Shown here: one piece after another, positions 17,347 to 26,522 of the stretch
Layout: every line of letters starts with the position of its first letter
Position numbering within the stretch: position 1 is the stretch's first letter
Source of the DNA: Verrucomicrobiota bacterium
Lineage (GTDB): Bacteria > Verrucomicrobiota > Verrucomicrobiia > CAIQCK01
Reading direction: 5' to 3'
DNA length: 64,000 nucleotides
Assembly (NCBI GenBank): GCA_016222825.1
Contig: JACRQF010000010.1
Coordinates: forward strand, 372,001 to 436,000
Program-made: the position numbers and the translations under genes
The notes under the pieces: generated by a model
What the model was told of the DNA's origin: nothing
Databases searched by the model: none
Seen by the model: the letters and a program-made list of their open reading frames with translations, nothing else

Positions 17347-18849
17347 CTAAGAGTTGCCGGAATTCTTCACTCTGAACTTTGAACTCTTCACTCGCCGTGC
17401 GCCGAGCGCAGCCATCCCCAGCGCCAGCAGCGACCACGCGCCCGGTTCGGGCACGATCGCAATCTCGCCGAGCGTGTAGAGACGGTCCGTGTTCCATTCC
17501 ATGCCCGCGCCCAGCGTGGGCAGGTTCGTCTGCGAGAACGCGCCGGTTACGGTGCCGAAGTTGAAGAGGTCGAAGGTGTCCCCTGCGTTGCCGGTGTAGC
17601 CGTTGGTCAGCGTCACATCCAGCAGGCCGCCGATGCGCAGGAAGCCGCCGACCCAGACTTGGTCGTAGTCGTTGGTGGCCGTGCCGCCGATCTCCATGCT
17701 CAACAGGGAGGAATCGTTGAGCGTCAGGTCGCCGCTGAAGGTGAGCGTGCCGGCCGAGTGGCCAGGGGCGATGATGCCGAAGTTGGTGGCGCTGCCGGCA
17801 AGGATGTCGCCGCTGCCGATGAGGCTGGAGTTGGTGGAGAGCTTCAGGCCGTTGGCGAAGCTGTGGGTGCCGCCGAGCAAATCGAGCGTGGCGGACTGGA
17901 CACCGTCGCCGACGGCGAACACCATGCCATTGGTCACGGTGGTGCCTTCGCTCTGGAGCAGACCCGCGTTGAAGGTCAGGGAGCTGCTGCCGTTGTTGGT
18001 GAGATAGAGTTGGTTGACGGCCACTGTGCCGCTGTTCAGTGTAACAGCGCCAAGAGGGAGAAAAGGCACGCCGCCGGCTCCATCCGTCTCCAACAGTCCT
18101 CCATTGGAAACCAAGGTTTTGTTTGCCGGTATGGTGATGTTTCGGAAGGCATGCAGAGTGCCAGAGTTGGTGCTATTGCGGGAGAAGACGATATTCTGTG
18201 CGACCATCTCCAGACCGGCGTTGACATTCCCGGCAGTGATGTCCACTTCTCCGCTCTTGCTGTAAATGGAACCTTGCATCGAAGTCGGCGCGTATGACAG
18301 CGATACGCTGGTGGTGGCGCTGCGGTCGTTGAAGACAAGCAAACCGCCGTAATACGGATCATTCACCGAGCTGGGCGCTTTCAGAGTGGACGAGTATGCG
18401 AACAGACTGACATCGCCATATTGCGCTGCCTGGCCCGCGCCATAAGGATCCCTGGTGTTGTAGATGAAAACACTTGTCGCTGTCACAGTGCCAGCCCCAG
18501 AGATGCTGAATCCACCACCGGCCATGACATAACGACCGGGCAGCATGGTCACATTGCCTCCGGTGATCCTGATGCCGCCCCAATAAATGCCCGGACGCAA
18601 GGTTCGGTCCGTGGTTATGGATATCGTAGATGGCGCCGCCGCTGTCCCACCGGAGTCAGGTGAGGTGCTGGCCGTGGCTCCGTCAGGATACATCACTTGG
18701 ACTGAACTTATAATGGCGGGCGCGCTGACACTGGCAAACGGGTCGGAAGCGGCGCGCGTGGGCACGGCCAATGCCGCGAGGGTGGCCATCACGAGCGAAC
18801 GCCACGGCAAGTAAACTCCGGCGCGACGGATGACGGCCTCCAGTGGCAT
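17347..18849 (-). CDS. PEP-CTERM sorting-domain autotransporter-like surface protein
   Basis: About 500 residues. I start at ATG 18849 (MPLEAVIRRAGVYLPWRSLV and a signal core MATLAALAVPTRAA); ATG 18873 is also possible and neither has a clear ribosome site. The body is a Gly/Ser/Thr/Asn-rich beta-helix with passenger-type phrases such as GTLTFSGDLTLNDSSLLSMEIGG-type repeats. The C-terminus is PEP-CTERM: VPEPGAWSLLALGMAALGAR, then basic residues. The last 14 residues (VKSSKFRVKNSGNS) are encoded by a gaactttgaactc repeat string. It should be processed by an exosortase and retained in the outer envelope or matrix. Confidence 0.82.
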   Translation of the reverse strand: MPLEAVIRRAGVYLPWRSLVMATLAALAVPTRAASDPFASVSAPAIISSVQVMYPDGATASTSPDSGGTAAAPSTISITTDRTLRPGIYWGGIRITGGNVTMLPGRYVMAGGGFSISGAGTVTATSVFIYNTRDPYGAGQAAQYGDVSLFAYSSTLKAPSSVNDPYYGGLLVFNDRSATTSVSLSYAPTSMQGSIYSKSGEVDITAGNVNAGLEMVAQNIVFSRNSTNSGTLHAFRNITIPANKTLVSNGGLLETDGAGGVPFLPLGAVTLNSGTVAVNQLYLTNNGSSSLTFNAGLLQSEGTTVTNGMVFAVGDGVQSATLDLLGGTHSFANGLKLSTNSSLIGSGDILAGSATNFGIIAPGHSAGTLTFSGDLTLNDSSLLSMEIGGTATNDYDQVWVGGFLRIGGLLDVTLTNGYTGNAGDTFDLFNFGTVTGAFSQTNLPTLGAGMEWNTDRLYTLGEIAIVPEPGAWSLLALGMAALGARRVKSSKFRVKNSGNS

Positions 18850-18905
18850 GGGCGGCATTATAGAGGCGGTCATGTCGGGAGCAAGAAAAGTCCAAGGAAC
18901 AGTGA

Positions 18906-18980
18906 GGCCCGCTAAACTCTGAAGGACGCGAAAAGGAATCGGAGAAAACCTTTTCGCGTTGTTCCCGTGTTTAGCGGGCC
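18906..18980. repeat. Nested palindrome (possible bidirectional terminator or mobile palindromic unit)
   Basis: Outer arms ggcccgctaaac (18906-18917) and gtttagcgggcc (18969-18980) are perfect complements. An inner pair cgcgaaaagg (18927-18936) and ccttttcgcg (18949-18958) is also perfect. The unit sits between the 3' end of the MFS gene and the start of the PEP-CTERM gene, both on the minus strand. There is no U-tract, which argues against a plain intrinsic terminator. Confidence 0.7.
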
Positions 18981-19066
18981 ACATTGGGTTGGCGGCGGGG
19001 GCGCGCCACGAGCACAACCCTTGGCGGGCTGTCTCGCAACAGAACCGGCAAGACCGCGAGCCTGCC

Positions 19067-20473
19067 CTACCCCGCTTTCTTCACATCGAGCTTCATCTGC
19101 TCCAGCCGCGGCAGCAACAGGTGGATGACCACCAGCGCCAGCAGATACGCCGCCGCCGCCATCGCAAACGGGATGAAGTAGTTGTTGTTCGTCCGTTCGA
19201 GGACGTAACCGACGATCTTGGCGATGAGCATGCCGCCCACCGCGCCCGCCATGCCGCCAAAGCCCGTCACCGAGCTGACCGCCGCTTTCGGCACCGTGTC
19301 GGACACCAGGGTGAAGATGTTCGCCGACCAACCCGCGTGCGCCGACGCCGCCAGGCCGATGATGACGACCGCCAGCCACAGGCTCGACACCTGGGTCGCC
19401 GCCAGGATCGGCACCACGCTCAGCGCGCAGACGAGCATCGCCGTCTTGCGGCTCGCGTTGACCGTCCAGCCGCTGCGGATGAGCTTCGAAGAAAGCCAGC
19501 CGCCACCGACGCTGCCGAAGCAGGTCATCGTGTAGATCACCACCAGCGGCGGGCCGAATGCCTTGATGTCCAGCCCGTGCTGCTTGTTCAGGAAGTCCGG
19601 CACCCAAAACAGGTAGAGCCACCAGAAGGGGTCGGTCATGAACTTGCCAATTGCAAACGCCCACGTCTGTTTGTAGCCCAGCAGCTTGATCCACGGAATC
19701 TTCTCCAGCGGCGCCTCCTGCGGGTCGCTGCGGATGTAGGCCAACTCCTGCTTGGACAGTTTCGGGTGCTTGTCGAGGTCGTCGTCATACTCCCACATCC
19801 ACACCACGAGCCACAGGAACCCGACCGCGCCCGTGATGTAAAAGGCCCAGCTCCAGCCCCAATGCATCGTCATCCACGGCACCACCACCGGCGTCAACAG
19901 CGCGCCGATGTTCGTGCCGGAATTGAAGATGCCCGTCGCCAGCGCCCGCTCCTTCCTCGGGAACCACTCGCTCACGGCCTTGATGCACGCGGGGAAGTTG
20001 CCCGCCTCCGCCACGCCCAGCGCGAACCGCGCCGACGCGAACGCCGCCACCGTCAGCGGCATCGCCACCGTCACCGCCGTGCCCGTGCCATACAACAGGA
20101 AGATCACGATGGACCCCCAGACGGAATCCTTGCTCAGCGTGACCATGGACTCATGCGGGATATAAACCACCAACCCGTGCGCGATCGCGGCGACACTCCA
20201 GAAAAACACGGCGAGCGCGAAACCGATCTTCACGCCAATGCGGTCCACAAACCGCCCCATCATCACCAACCCGATCGCGTAGGCCAACTGGAAGCAGACG
20301 ACGATGTTGCTGTAGTCAATCTGGTTCCACCCCATCTCCTTTTCGAGGACCGGCTTCAGCACGCTGATCACCTGGCGGTCCACGTAGTTCACCGTGGTCG
20401 CCACGAACAGCAGGCCGCACACCACCCACCGATACCAGCCCACACTCAGGGCGCCTTGTTGAGCACTCGACAT
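19067..20473 (-). CDS. MFS transporter, anion:cation symporter family (hexuronate ExuT-like)
   Basis: 468 residues with 12 predicted helices. The start YRWVVCGLLFVATTVNYVDRQ and the A-motif-like MGRFVDRIGVKIGFAL are typical of the ACS family. LGVAEAGNFPACIKAVSEWF followed by RALATGIFNSGTNIGAL is the ExuT/GudP signature. It imports sugar acids such as galacturonate or glucuronate by symport, a fit with pectin or alginate catabolism. It lies 132 bases downstream of the URO-D-like gene on the same strand. Confidence 0.88.
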   Translation of the reverse strand: MSSAQQGALSVGWYRWVVCGLLFVATTVNYVDRQVISVLKPVLEKEMGWNQIDYSNIVVCFQLAYAIGLVMMGRFVDRIGVKIGFALAVFFWSVAAIAHGLVVYIPHESMVTLSKDSVWGSIVIFLLYGTGTAVTVAMPLTVAAFASARFALGVAEAGNFPACIKAVSEWFPRKERALATGIFNSGTNIGALLTPVVVPWMTMHWGWSWAFYITGAVGFLWLVVWMWEYDDDLDKHPKLSKQELAYIRSDPQEAPLEKIPWIKLLGYKQTWAFAIGKFMTDPFWWLYLFWVPDFLNKQHGLDIKAFGPPLVVIYTMTCFGSVGGGWLSSKLIRSGWTVNASRKTAMLVCALSVVPILAATQVSSLWLAVVIIGLAASAHAGWSANIFTLVSDTVPKAAVSSVTGFGGMAGAVGGMLIAKIVGYVLERTNNNYFIPFAMAAAAYLLALVVIHLLLPRLEQMKLDVKKAG

Positions 20474-20605
20474 AATTCGTTCTCCTTATCAGTTCAATCG
20501 TGTGACGGCGTTCGGCCGCGCTGCATCCTCACCGGGATTTCGCGCACAGGCGTAACACGCCGCAGGCGTTGCCGTCAACGAAGCTCTCGCGGCCATTGTG
20601 TCTGC

Positions 20606-21640
20606 TTACACCACGCCAGACGCCGCTTCGATGAACGCCTCGAGGTTCGCCGTCGGCGTCTTCGGCGACACGCCGCCGCCGACGGACAGGATCAGCCCGC
20701 GCTTGTCCGCAAGCGGCTCCACCATCGTCCGCACGCCCTTGCGCACATCGTCCGGCGTGCCGAGCGCCATCACGTCGCGCGGCGGCAGGTTGCCGAGCAG
20801 CGTCACGCTCTCGCCGCAAAGCCGCCGCATCTCCGCGAGGCTGTGGTTGAAGCTGAAGTTGAAGATGTTGATGCCGATCTCCGCCAGGAACGGCGCGCAA
20901 ACCAGCCCGTGCGCGTCGTTGTGGAAGAAGCGCACCTTCGCGTCCACCGCGCCGAACGACCGCTTCAGATACGGCAGCGCGAACTCCGTGAAATCCTCCT
21001 TGCCGAGAAACCCGACCAGGTCATCGAGCAGGAACACGCCCTCGATGGTCGGGAACTTCTCCTTCTGCAGCCGCAGCCAGTCGCACAAAAACTCCGTGAT
21101 CGTGTTCAGCATCGCGTGCGATTCCTGCGGCGACTCCTTGAGCGCCATCATGAACTCCGTCGCGCCCATCAGGAACGACGCGATGTTCAACGGCCCGCGC
21201 GCCACCGCAAACCGAATCGCGTGCCCCTCCGCCTCGATGGCCGCGCGCGTGTGCTCCAATCGCTTGATCATGAACGGCAGCAGCCCGTCCTCGCGCACGT
21301 TCGGCTTCTGCAGCGCCGCCATCTGAGCCGGCGTCTCAACATTCTTTTCCGCAAACGGCAGCTCGTGATCGTGCCAGATGCACTTCGCGCCGAACGCCGA
21401 CGGCTCCGTGCACATCCCAAACTCCGACCAGAATCCCGGCAGGAACCAGACGTTCGGGAACTGCCGGATCGCTTTCAGATTCAAATCCAGCCAGAGTTTC
21501 TCCGACGTGTAGTAATCGGTGATGGAGTGTCCCGCCCAGCCCGGCAGCCACGGGCTGTCTATAATGAATCCCACCGGCAGCGGCTGCATCCGCTCTCCTG
21601 CGACGACGCGCAGCAATTGTTTCCACTGTTGCTCGTTCAT
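20606..21640 (-). CDS. Uroporphyrinogen decarboxylase (URO-D/MtaA) family protein
   Basis: 344 residues. The TIM-barrel pattern includes VWFLPGFWSEFGMCTEPSAF, IRFAVARGPLNIASFLMG, EGVFLLDDLVGFLG, VRFFHNDAHGLVCAPFLAEI and the final GLILSVGGGVSPKTPTANLE. The N-terminal arginines used for porphyrin binding by true HemE are not evident, so a corrinoid-methyltransferase-like or uncharacterised member is more likely than heme synthesis. Such genes are frequent in Verrucomicrobia and Planctomycetes sugar-related clusters. It starts 2 bases downstream of the DUF1080 gene and is co-transcribed with it. Confidence 0.78.
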   Translation of the reverse strand: MNEQQWKQLLRVVAGERMQPLPVGFIIDSPWLPGWAGHSITDYYTSEKLWLDLNLKAIRQFPNVWFLPGFWSEFGMCTEPSAFGAKCIWHDHELPFAEKNVETPAQMAALQKPNVREDGLLPFMIKRLEHTRAAIEAEGHAIRFAVARGPLNIASFLMGATEFMMALKESPQESHAMLNTITEFLCDWLRLQKEKFPTIEGVFLLDDLVGFLGKEDFTEFALPYLKRSFGAVDAKVRFFHNDAHGLVCAPFLAEIGINIFNFSFNHSLAEMRRLCGESVTLLGNLPPRDVMALGTPDDVRKGVRTMVEPLADKRGLILSVGGGVSPKTPTANLEAFIEAASGVV

Positions 21641-21642
21641 GG

Positions 21643-22335
21643 TTACTCAAGCGGCTTGATTTTGACGTTGCGGAAGTAGATCGGCGCGCCACCGTGCTTG
21701 CCCTGAAGCCCGATATGGCCCTTGGTCGGCAATTCCGCCATCGGCTTGCTCAACCACGGCGGGATGTCGCTGCCGTCCGGATTCTTCTTGGCGGAGGTCC
21801 ACTGCTTCATGTCGGCTTCGGTGACGAGTTCGCCGTTGAGCAGCACGCAAATCATCGGCCCTTTGCAGACGACGGTCATCCGGTTCCATTCGCCGGCCTT
21901 CTTGACGGCCTGTTTTTTCGGCGCGGACCGGCCGAAGAGGCCGCCGCATTTCCACGTGGCCGCCGCTGTCGCCCACTTCGGCGAGGCGTCGTCGAGAATC
22001 TGGATTTCCACCGAGTTCGGAATCCAGTTCTTCATGTCGGAGGCATAGACGATGACGCCGCTGTTGGCCGCGTCGCCGTTCTTGAACTCCAAGTCCATGA
22101 TGAAGTTTTCGTATGGCTTCTGTGTCCAGATGCACTCGTCCTTCGATGCCGTCAGCAGGCCGTCCTCGTAAAACCAGATGCCCTTGGGAAAGGTCGCGTT
22201 GGACAGGTCGGCATTGAACATGGTCGCCCAGCCCGCCGAGTTGGGGTGCGTTTTCGGCGGCACGGCATCGCCCGCGCCCGCCACCGCCACCCATCCCGAA
22301 CAAACCGCCGCCAGCACCACCATCATCTTCTTCAT
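21643..22335 (-). CDS. Secreted DUF1080 (3-keto-disaccharide hydrolase family) protein
   Basis: 230 residues from ATG 22335, which follows AGGAG; 15 in-frame codons upstream are not needed. The signal peptide is MKKMMVVLAAVCSGWVAVAG. The ConA-like fold carries GIWFYEDGLLTASKDECIWT, YENFIMDLEFKNGDAANSGV, NSVEIQILDD, EWNRMTVVCKGPMICVLLNG and GHIGLQGKHGGAPIYFRNVKIK, the DUF1080 signature. Family members are periplasmic and some hydrolyse 3-keto-glycosides made by Gfo/Idh/MocA oxidoreductases, one of which is at 5929-7293. Confidence 0.88.
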   Translation of the reverse strand: MKKMMVVLAAVCSGWVAVAGAGDAVPPKTHPNSAGWATMFNADLSNATFPKGIWFYEDGLLTASKDECIWTQKPYENFIMDLEFKNGDAANSGVIVYASDMKNWIPNSVEIQILDDASPKWATAAATWKCGGLFGRSAPKKQAVKKAGEWNRMTVVCKGPMICVLLNGELVTEADMKQWTSAKKNPDGSDIPPWLSKPMAELPTKGHIGLQGKHGGAPIYFRNVKIKPLE

Positions 22336-22441
22336 CGTCGTTTTTCTCCTGCCTTCGTTTTGCACAATTACCATCAACATTCGCCCACAGGTTGCCAGAG
22401 CCAGACACCTTCACGCAACAAGAACGGCAGCTTCCACAACG

Positions 22442-23158
22442 TCATGGATTTGTCGTCGCCGCTGGCGGCTCCTGACTGGGACGGATGACGATCGTGACGC
22501 CCTGCGGGTTCTGCTGCAAGCCGTCGAACATTCGCTGGAGCTTGACCCGGAACTCATCGTCCTGTTGCGCCCGCTGGCCCAACTGGTCGAGCTTCGTCGC
22601 CGAGATCGTCTGCATGTTGCCCTCCGCATCCGGGCAGGAGAACTGGATGGTCACCTTGTCGCCCTTCAAGCCGCGGAACGGGTTGCGTTCGTGGGCCGCT
22701 GCCGCCGCCGCTCCATCCGCGTCCATGTCCTCCAGCACAATGCAGTAGGCGGTCTTCGGGATGCCTTTCTGGATGAGGTCGAGCCGCACCTGCGTGCCGA
22801 AGTTGCGCCGGTTCAGAATCTCCTGGAATTCCTGCGGGCTGGCCACCGGCTGGCCGTCAGCGCGCACGACGATGTCCGAACGCTCCAAACCAGACACGGC
22901 GCCCGGACTTTCCTTCGCGACGCTCTGCACCATGACTCCCTGCCCCGGCGTCAGTTTCGGCAGGTGTGAACGGACGAGGTCGGGTATCGGCTCGGTCTTG
23001 ACGCCGATCCACTTCGGCGGCTGACGGAGCGGACTCGATGGCGGCCGTTTCACTGCCGTCCCATTGCGCTGCCCTTCAGCCGCGCAAGCGTCGCCTGACG
23101 CAAACCAGTGGCCAGTCCCCATCAAGAGCAATCCAATCGCGAATCGAAGCGTCTTCAT
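22442..23158 (-). CDS. Secreted PDZ-domain protein
   Basis: 238 residues from ATG 23158 (MKTLRFAIGLLLMGTGHWFA signal). One PDZ domain spans about 55-145, with LPKLTPGQGVMVQSVAKESP, AVSGLERSDIVVRADGQPV and a following helix. No protease catalytic domain is present, so it is not DegP-like. The C-terminal 90 residues are acidic and helical (TKLDQLGQRAQQDDEFRVKL) and end in Pro/Ala. A role as a periplasmic adaptor is likely but not provable from sequence. Confidence 0.78.
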   Translation of the reverse strand: MKTLRFAIGLLLMGTGHWFASGDACAAEGQRNGTAVKRPPSSPLRQPPKWIGVKTEPIPDLVRSHLPKLTPGQGVMVQSVAKESPGAVSGLERSDIVVRADGQPVASPQEFQEILNRRNFGTQVRLDLIQKGIPKTAYCIVLEDMDADGAAAAAAHERNPFRGLKGDKVTIQFSCPDAEGNMQTISATKLDQLGQRAQQDDEFRVKLQRMFDGLQQNPQGVTIVIRPSQEPPAATTNP

Positions 23159-23221
23159 GGCGCGCAGTCTGCCAGACATGGAAATGGCCGTCCAACACGA
23201 ACCGCGACGTCGAACCAACCA

Positions 23222-24136
23222 TCAGCCACGCCCACGCCGGCCCTTCCAGTTCTGAATGACCAGCCCCGCCAGAATCAGCGGCAGGCCGGCGAGCGTGGAG
23301 GTTTTCAGAGGCTCGCCCACCACGAGATGAATCAAGAACAGCGACGCCACCGGCGAAAGGAAACTGAGATTGCCGACTGCAGCCGGGTTGGTGGCGTAGC
23401 GCAGCGCCAACAGCCAGAGCACAAACGTCACTCCCATCTCGAACGCGCCGACATAGGCGCTGCCCATCAGAGCGTAACCATCCACAACGAATCCCCCGCC
23501 CTTCACCGCGACAACGACGGCGAGCACCGGCACGGCGATGAGAAAGTTCTGCGACAGCGCAACCACCGGCGGACGCGGATCAGAGCGGCCGGCAATCCAT
23601 GATACGGCCCATGCGACCGTGCTGGCCAACGCCAGCCCGACGCCGAGCGGGTCGCCGAATCGCAGTGAGAAGACATCCCCCCGGGTGGCGACACACCAGA
23701 TGCCCGCGTAACAAATCGAACCCGCCACGATGTCACGGCCACCCGGCCATTGACGTTGGACCACCGAGCCGAGCAGCATCAGCATCAGCGGCCACGAGTA
23801 GTTGAGCGCCAGCGCCTCCTGCGCCGGCAGCCGATCATAGGCCGCGAACAGCAGCAGATAGTAAGCGACGGGATTCACCAGACCCAGCAAAGCCGCGCGA
23901 CGCCAGGATTCGGGCGAGCCGGCGATGAGATGACCGATCTCCCCGCGACAGGCAAGGATGACGACGAGCAGCACCGCCGACACCAGTGCGGCGTAGAAGA
24001 GCAGTTGTATCGGTGTCGCGTGCCGCAGGGTCAGCTTGAATGCGCTGCCAACGGTCGCCCAGAGTGCTACAGCCGCCAGACCGCAGGCCACCGCCTTGGC
24101 GGAATCGCGGCTGGGCGGAGGCGGGGCAGTTTGCAT
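23222..24136 (-). CDS. EamA/DMT-family transporter
   Basis: 304 residues with ten hydrophobic helices in two EamA repeats, the first from about 15 (AVACGLAAVALWATVGSAFK) and the second from about 155 (LGVGLALASTVAWAVSWIAG). PVASLFLIHLVVGEPL is the usual end-of-repeat motif. Members export amino acids, nucleotides or metabolites, and the specificity is unknown. It starts 9 bases after the Nudix gene on the same strand. Confidence 0.85.
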   Translation of the reverse strand: MQTAPPPPSRDSAKAVACGLAAVALWATVGSAFKLTLRHATPIQLLFYAALVSAVLLVVILACRGEIGHLIAGSPESWRRAALLGLVNPVAYYLLLFAAYDRLPAQEALALNYSWPLMLMLLGSVVQRQWPGGRDIVAGSICYAGIWCVATRGDVFSLRFGDPLGVGLALASTVAWAVSWIAGRSDPRPPVVALSQNFLIAVPVLAVVVAVKGGGFVVDGYALMGSAYVGAFEMGVTFVLWLLALRYATNPAAVGNLSFLSPVASLFLIHLVVGEPLKTSTLAGLPLILAGLVIQNWKGRRGRG

Positions 24137-24145
24137 CGGGCGACG

Positions 24146-24658
24146 CTACGTTTGCCGAAGCCGCGCCCGCCATGCCGCAAGAACTTCACGCTCGTGATTG
24201 AACGCCATCTCCGCGGGCAGTTCGTCCGGCGCGAACCATGCGATCTCGCTGGCGTCGTCCGCGGCGCGCGGCTCGGCGTCGTCCAGCGGCTCGGCGAGAT
24301 AGTAAACGTTCAACGTCCACTCTTCCGCGTCCTCGCCGCCGTAACGATCCATGTAGATGCCAAGAGTCTCAACAAGCCGCACGCGCAAACCGGTCTCCTC
24401 AAGAATCTCGCGCCGTGCGCCGTCTTCGGGATGTTCCGCTTCGTGCAAGAAACCGCCGGGGATGTCCCAGTGATCTTTGAACGGCTCAATCGCGCGGCGC
24501 ACCAACAGCACCCGCCCGCCACGCGCCACTACCGCGCCAGCACAGGGCTTGGAATTTCGGAAATGCTCGGTGCCGCAGGACGCGCACGGCTGGGAACCGT
24601 GAGGCTCCGTTGCTGGAGCCAGCGCGCCGCCGCAAGCAGAGCAGAACTTTCGTTGCAT
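24146..24658 (-). CDS. Nudix hydrolase with N-terminal zinc ribbon
   Basis: 170 residues. The zinc-binding ribbon is CSACGG and CASCGT (residues 6-31). The Nudix box follows at about 68-90: GGFLHEAEHPEDGARREILE then ETGL, with all the G-x5-E-x7-REUxEExGU positions. The layout resembles NudC-like and ADP-ribose/NADH pyrophosphatase-like enzymes but it is short, so the substrate is open. It is followed by the EamA gene 9 bases downstream. Confidence 0.88.
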   Translation of the reverse strand: MQRKFCSACGGALAPATEPHGSQPCASCGTEHFRNSKPCAGAVVARGGRVLLVRRAIEPFKDHWDIPGGFLHEAEHPEDGARREILEETGLRVRLVETLGIYMDRYGGEDAEEWTLNVYYLAEPLDDAEPRAADDASEIAWFAPDELPAEMAFNHEREVLAAWRARLRQT

Positions 24659-24702
24659 CGCAGACCTCGACTGGAGCGCGGCAACCGCGCACGCTCACCG
24701 GC

Positions 24703-26487
24703 CTACGCCTTCGAGGCGAGCAGCCGTTGCCGCAACGCCTTGTGTTGCGCCCACAACTCGTCGGGCAACCGCGAGCCAAACTGGTCGAAGAACTTCCCGA
24801 CCGAGTCCAACTCGGCCAGCCACTCCTTCTTGTTCACCGCCAGCAGTTTGTCCATCGCTCCCGCGGGCAGCCTCAGGCCGGTCATGTCTATATCCTTCGG
24901 GTTCGGCACGTAACCGATGGGCGTCTGCACGCCAGCCACCGCGTTGCGGGACCGGGCCAGAATCCACTCGATGATGCGCAGGTTCTCGCCGAAGCCGGGC
25001 CACAGGAACCGGCCTTTCTCGTCGGTGCGGAACCAGTTGACGTGAAAAATCTTCGGGTGCTGCCGGATGCGTTCGCCCATGTCGAACCAGTGCCCGAAGT
25101 AATCCGCCATGTTGTAGCCGCAGAACGGGAGCATCGCCATCGGGTCGCGCCGCACCTCGCCGATCGCGCCGACCTGCGCCGCCGTGCGCTCGCTGGCCAT
25201 CGTCGCGCCCATGAACACGCCATGCTCCCAGTTCATCGCCTCATAGACCAGCGGCGCGAGCGTCGCGCGACGCCCGCCGAAGATGATCGCGGAGATCGGC
25301 ACGCCGTGATGCTGGTTGTAACGGAACGAGTGCGTCGGGCAGTTGGTGAACGGCGCCGTGAAGCGGCTGTTCGGGTGGCTGGAGAGGATCGCCTTGCCGT
25401 CCGTCTCGGTCATGCCGGGCTTCCACTTCTTGCCCTGCCAATCCAACGCCTTCGCGGGCGCGGGGTCGTCGTGGCCTTCCCACCAAACCGTGTTGTCAGG
25501 CCGGAGCGCGACGTTGGTGAAAATCGTGTTGCTCTTCACCGTCAACATCGCGTTCGGGTTGGTGCGCATGTTCGTGCCGGGCACCACGCCGAAGAAGCCC
25601 ATCTCCGGGTTCACCGCCCAGAGCTGGCCGTCGGTGTCCAGGCGCATCCACGCGATGTCATCGCCCACCGTCCAGATGCGATAGCCCTTCTGCTTCAAAC
25701 CTTCCGGCGGCAGCAACATCGCCAGATTCGTCTTGCCGCAGGCGCTTGGGAACGCGGCGGCCACATACAAATGTCGGCCGTCCGGCTCCTCGACGCCCAG
25801 GATCAACATGTGCTCCGCGAACCACTTCTCCCGCTGCGCCAGCACGCTCGCGATGCGCAACGCGAGGCATTTCTTCCCCAGCAACACGTTCCCGCCGTAG
25901 CCGCTGCCGACCGACCAGATCGCGTTGTCCTCCGGGAAATGCAAAATCAGCCGGCGGTTGATGTCGAGGTCCGCCTTGCTGTGGAGGCACTTGGTGAACT
26001 CGCCCTTCGGACCGAGCGCGTTCAGCGCCGCCTTGCCCATGCGCGTCATGATCCGCATGTTCAGCACCACGTAGATGCTGTCCGTCAACTCAATGCCGAT
26101 CTTCGAGAACGGCGACCCGATCGGCCCCATCGCGAACGGCACCACATACATCGTCCGGCCCTTCATCGCGCCGGTGAAGATTTCGCGGGCCTTGCGGTAA
26201 GCCTCGCGCGGGCTCATCCAGTTGTTCGTCGGGCCGGCGTCGCCCTGGAAACTCGTGCAGATGTAGGTCAGGTGCTCCGTGCGGGCCACGTCGTTCCGCG
26301 CCGTGCGATGCAGGTAGCAACCGGGCGCCTTCTTCTGGTTCAACTCGATCAGCTCGCCGGCCTTCAACGCCTCGGCTGTCAGCCGCACGCGTTCCTCCTC
26401 CGAGCCGTCGCACCAATGGATTTGATCCGGCTGGCACATCGCGGCCATCCGATCCACCCACTCCTTGACATGGGGATACTTAATCAT
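24703..26487 (-). CDS. pckG: Phosphoenolpyruvate carboxykinase, GTP-type
   Basis: 594 residues from ATG 26487 (MIKYPHVKEWVDRMAA); an ATG 18 codons upstream is the alternative. Key segments are SFQGDAGPTNNW, the kinase-1 P-loop region AAFPSACGKTNLAMLLPPE with the hyper-reactive cysteine, VGDDIAWMRLDTDG (metal), NPEMGFFGVVPGTN, and ATMASERTAAQ near the lid. These define the GTP form, not the ATP form. It converts oxaloacetate to PEP for gluconeogenesis in the cytosol. The long open frame on the opposite strand is a shadow. Confidence 0.96.
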   Translation of the reverse strand: MIKYPHVKEWVDRMAAMCQPDQIHWCDGSEEERVRLTAEALKAGELIELNQKKAPGCYLHRTARNDVARTEHLTYICTSFQGDAGPTNNWMSPREAYRKAREIFTGAMKGRTMYVVPFAMGPIGSPFSKIGIELTDSIYVVLNMRIMTRMGKAALNALGPKGEFTKCLHSKADLDINRRLILHFPEDNAIWSVGSGYGGNVLLGKKCLALRIASVLAQREKWFAEHMLILGVEEPDGRHLYVAAAFPSACGKTNLAMLLPPEGLKQKGYRIWTVGDDIAWMRLDTDGQLWAVNPEMGFFGVVPGTNMRTNPNAMLTVKSNTIFTNVALRPDNTVWWEGHDDPAPAKALDWQGKKWKPGMTETDGKAILSSHPNSRFTAPFTNCPTHSFRYNQHHGVPISAIIFGGRRATLAPLVYEAMNWEHGVFMGATMASERTAAQVGAIGEVRRDPMAMLPFCGYNMADYFGHWFDMGERIRQHPKIFHVNWFRTDEKGRFLWPGFGENLRIIEWILARSRNAVAGVQTPIGYVPNPKDIDMTGLRLPAGAMDKLLAVNKKEWLAELDSVGKFFDQFGSRLPDELWAQHKALRQRLLASKA

Positions 26488-26522
26488 AAGTGCGTATTCC
26501 CTGCCACGAATCCCCCGCCCCG

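Noticed and set aside
18959..21679. A 906-codon open frame on the plus strand
   Set aside because: It is antisense to the MFS and URO-D-like genes, is very rich in Arg/His/Asp/Ala and has no family. It is a GC-bias shadow.
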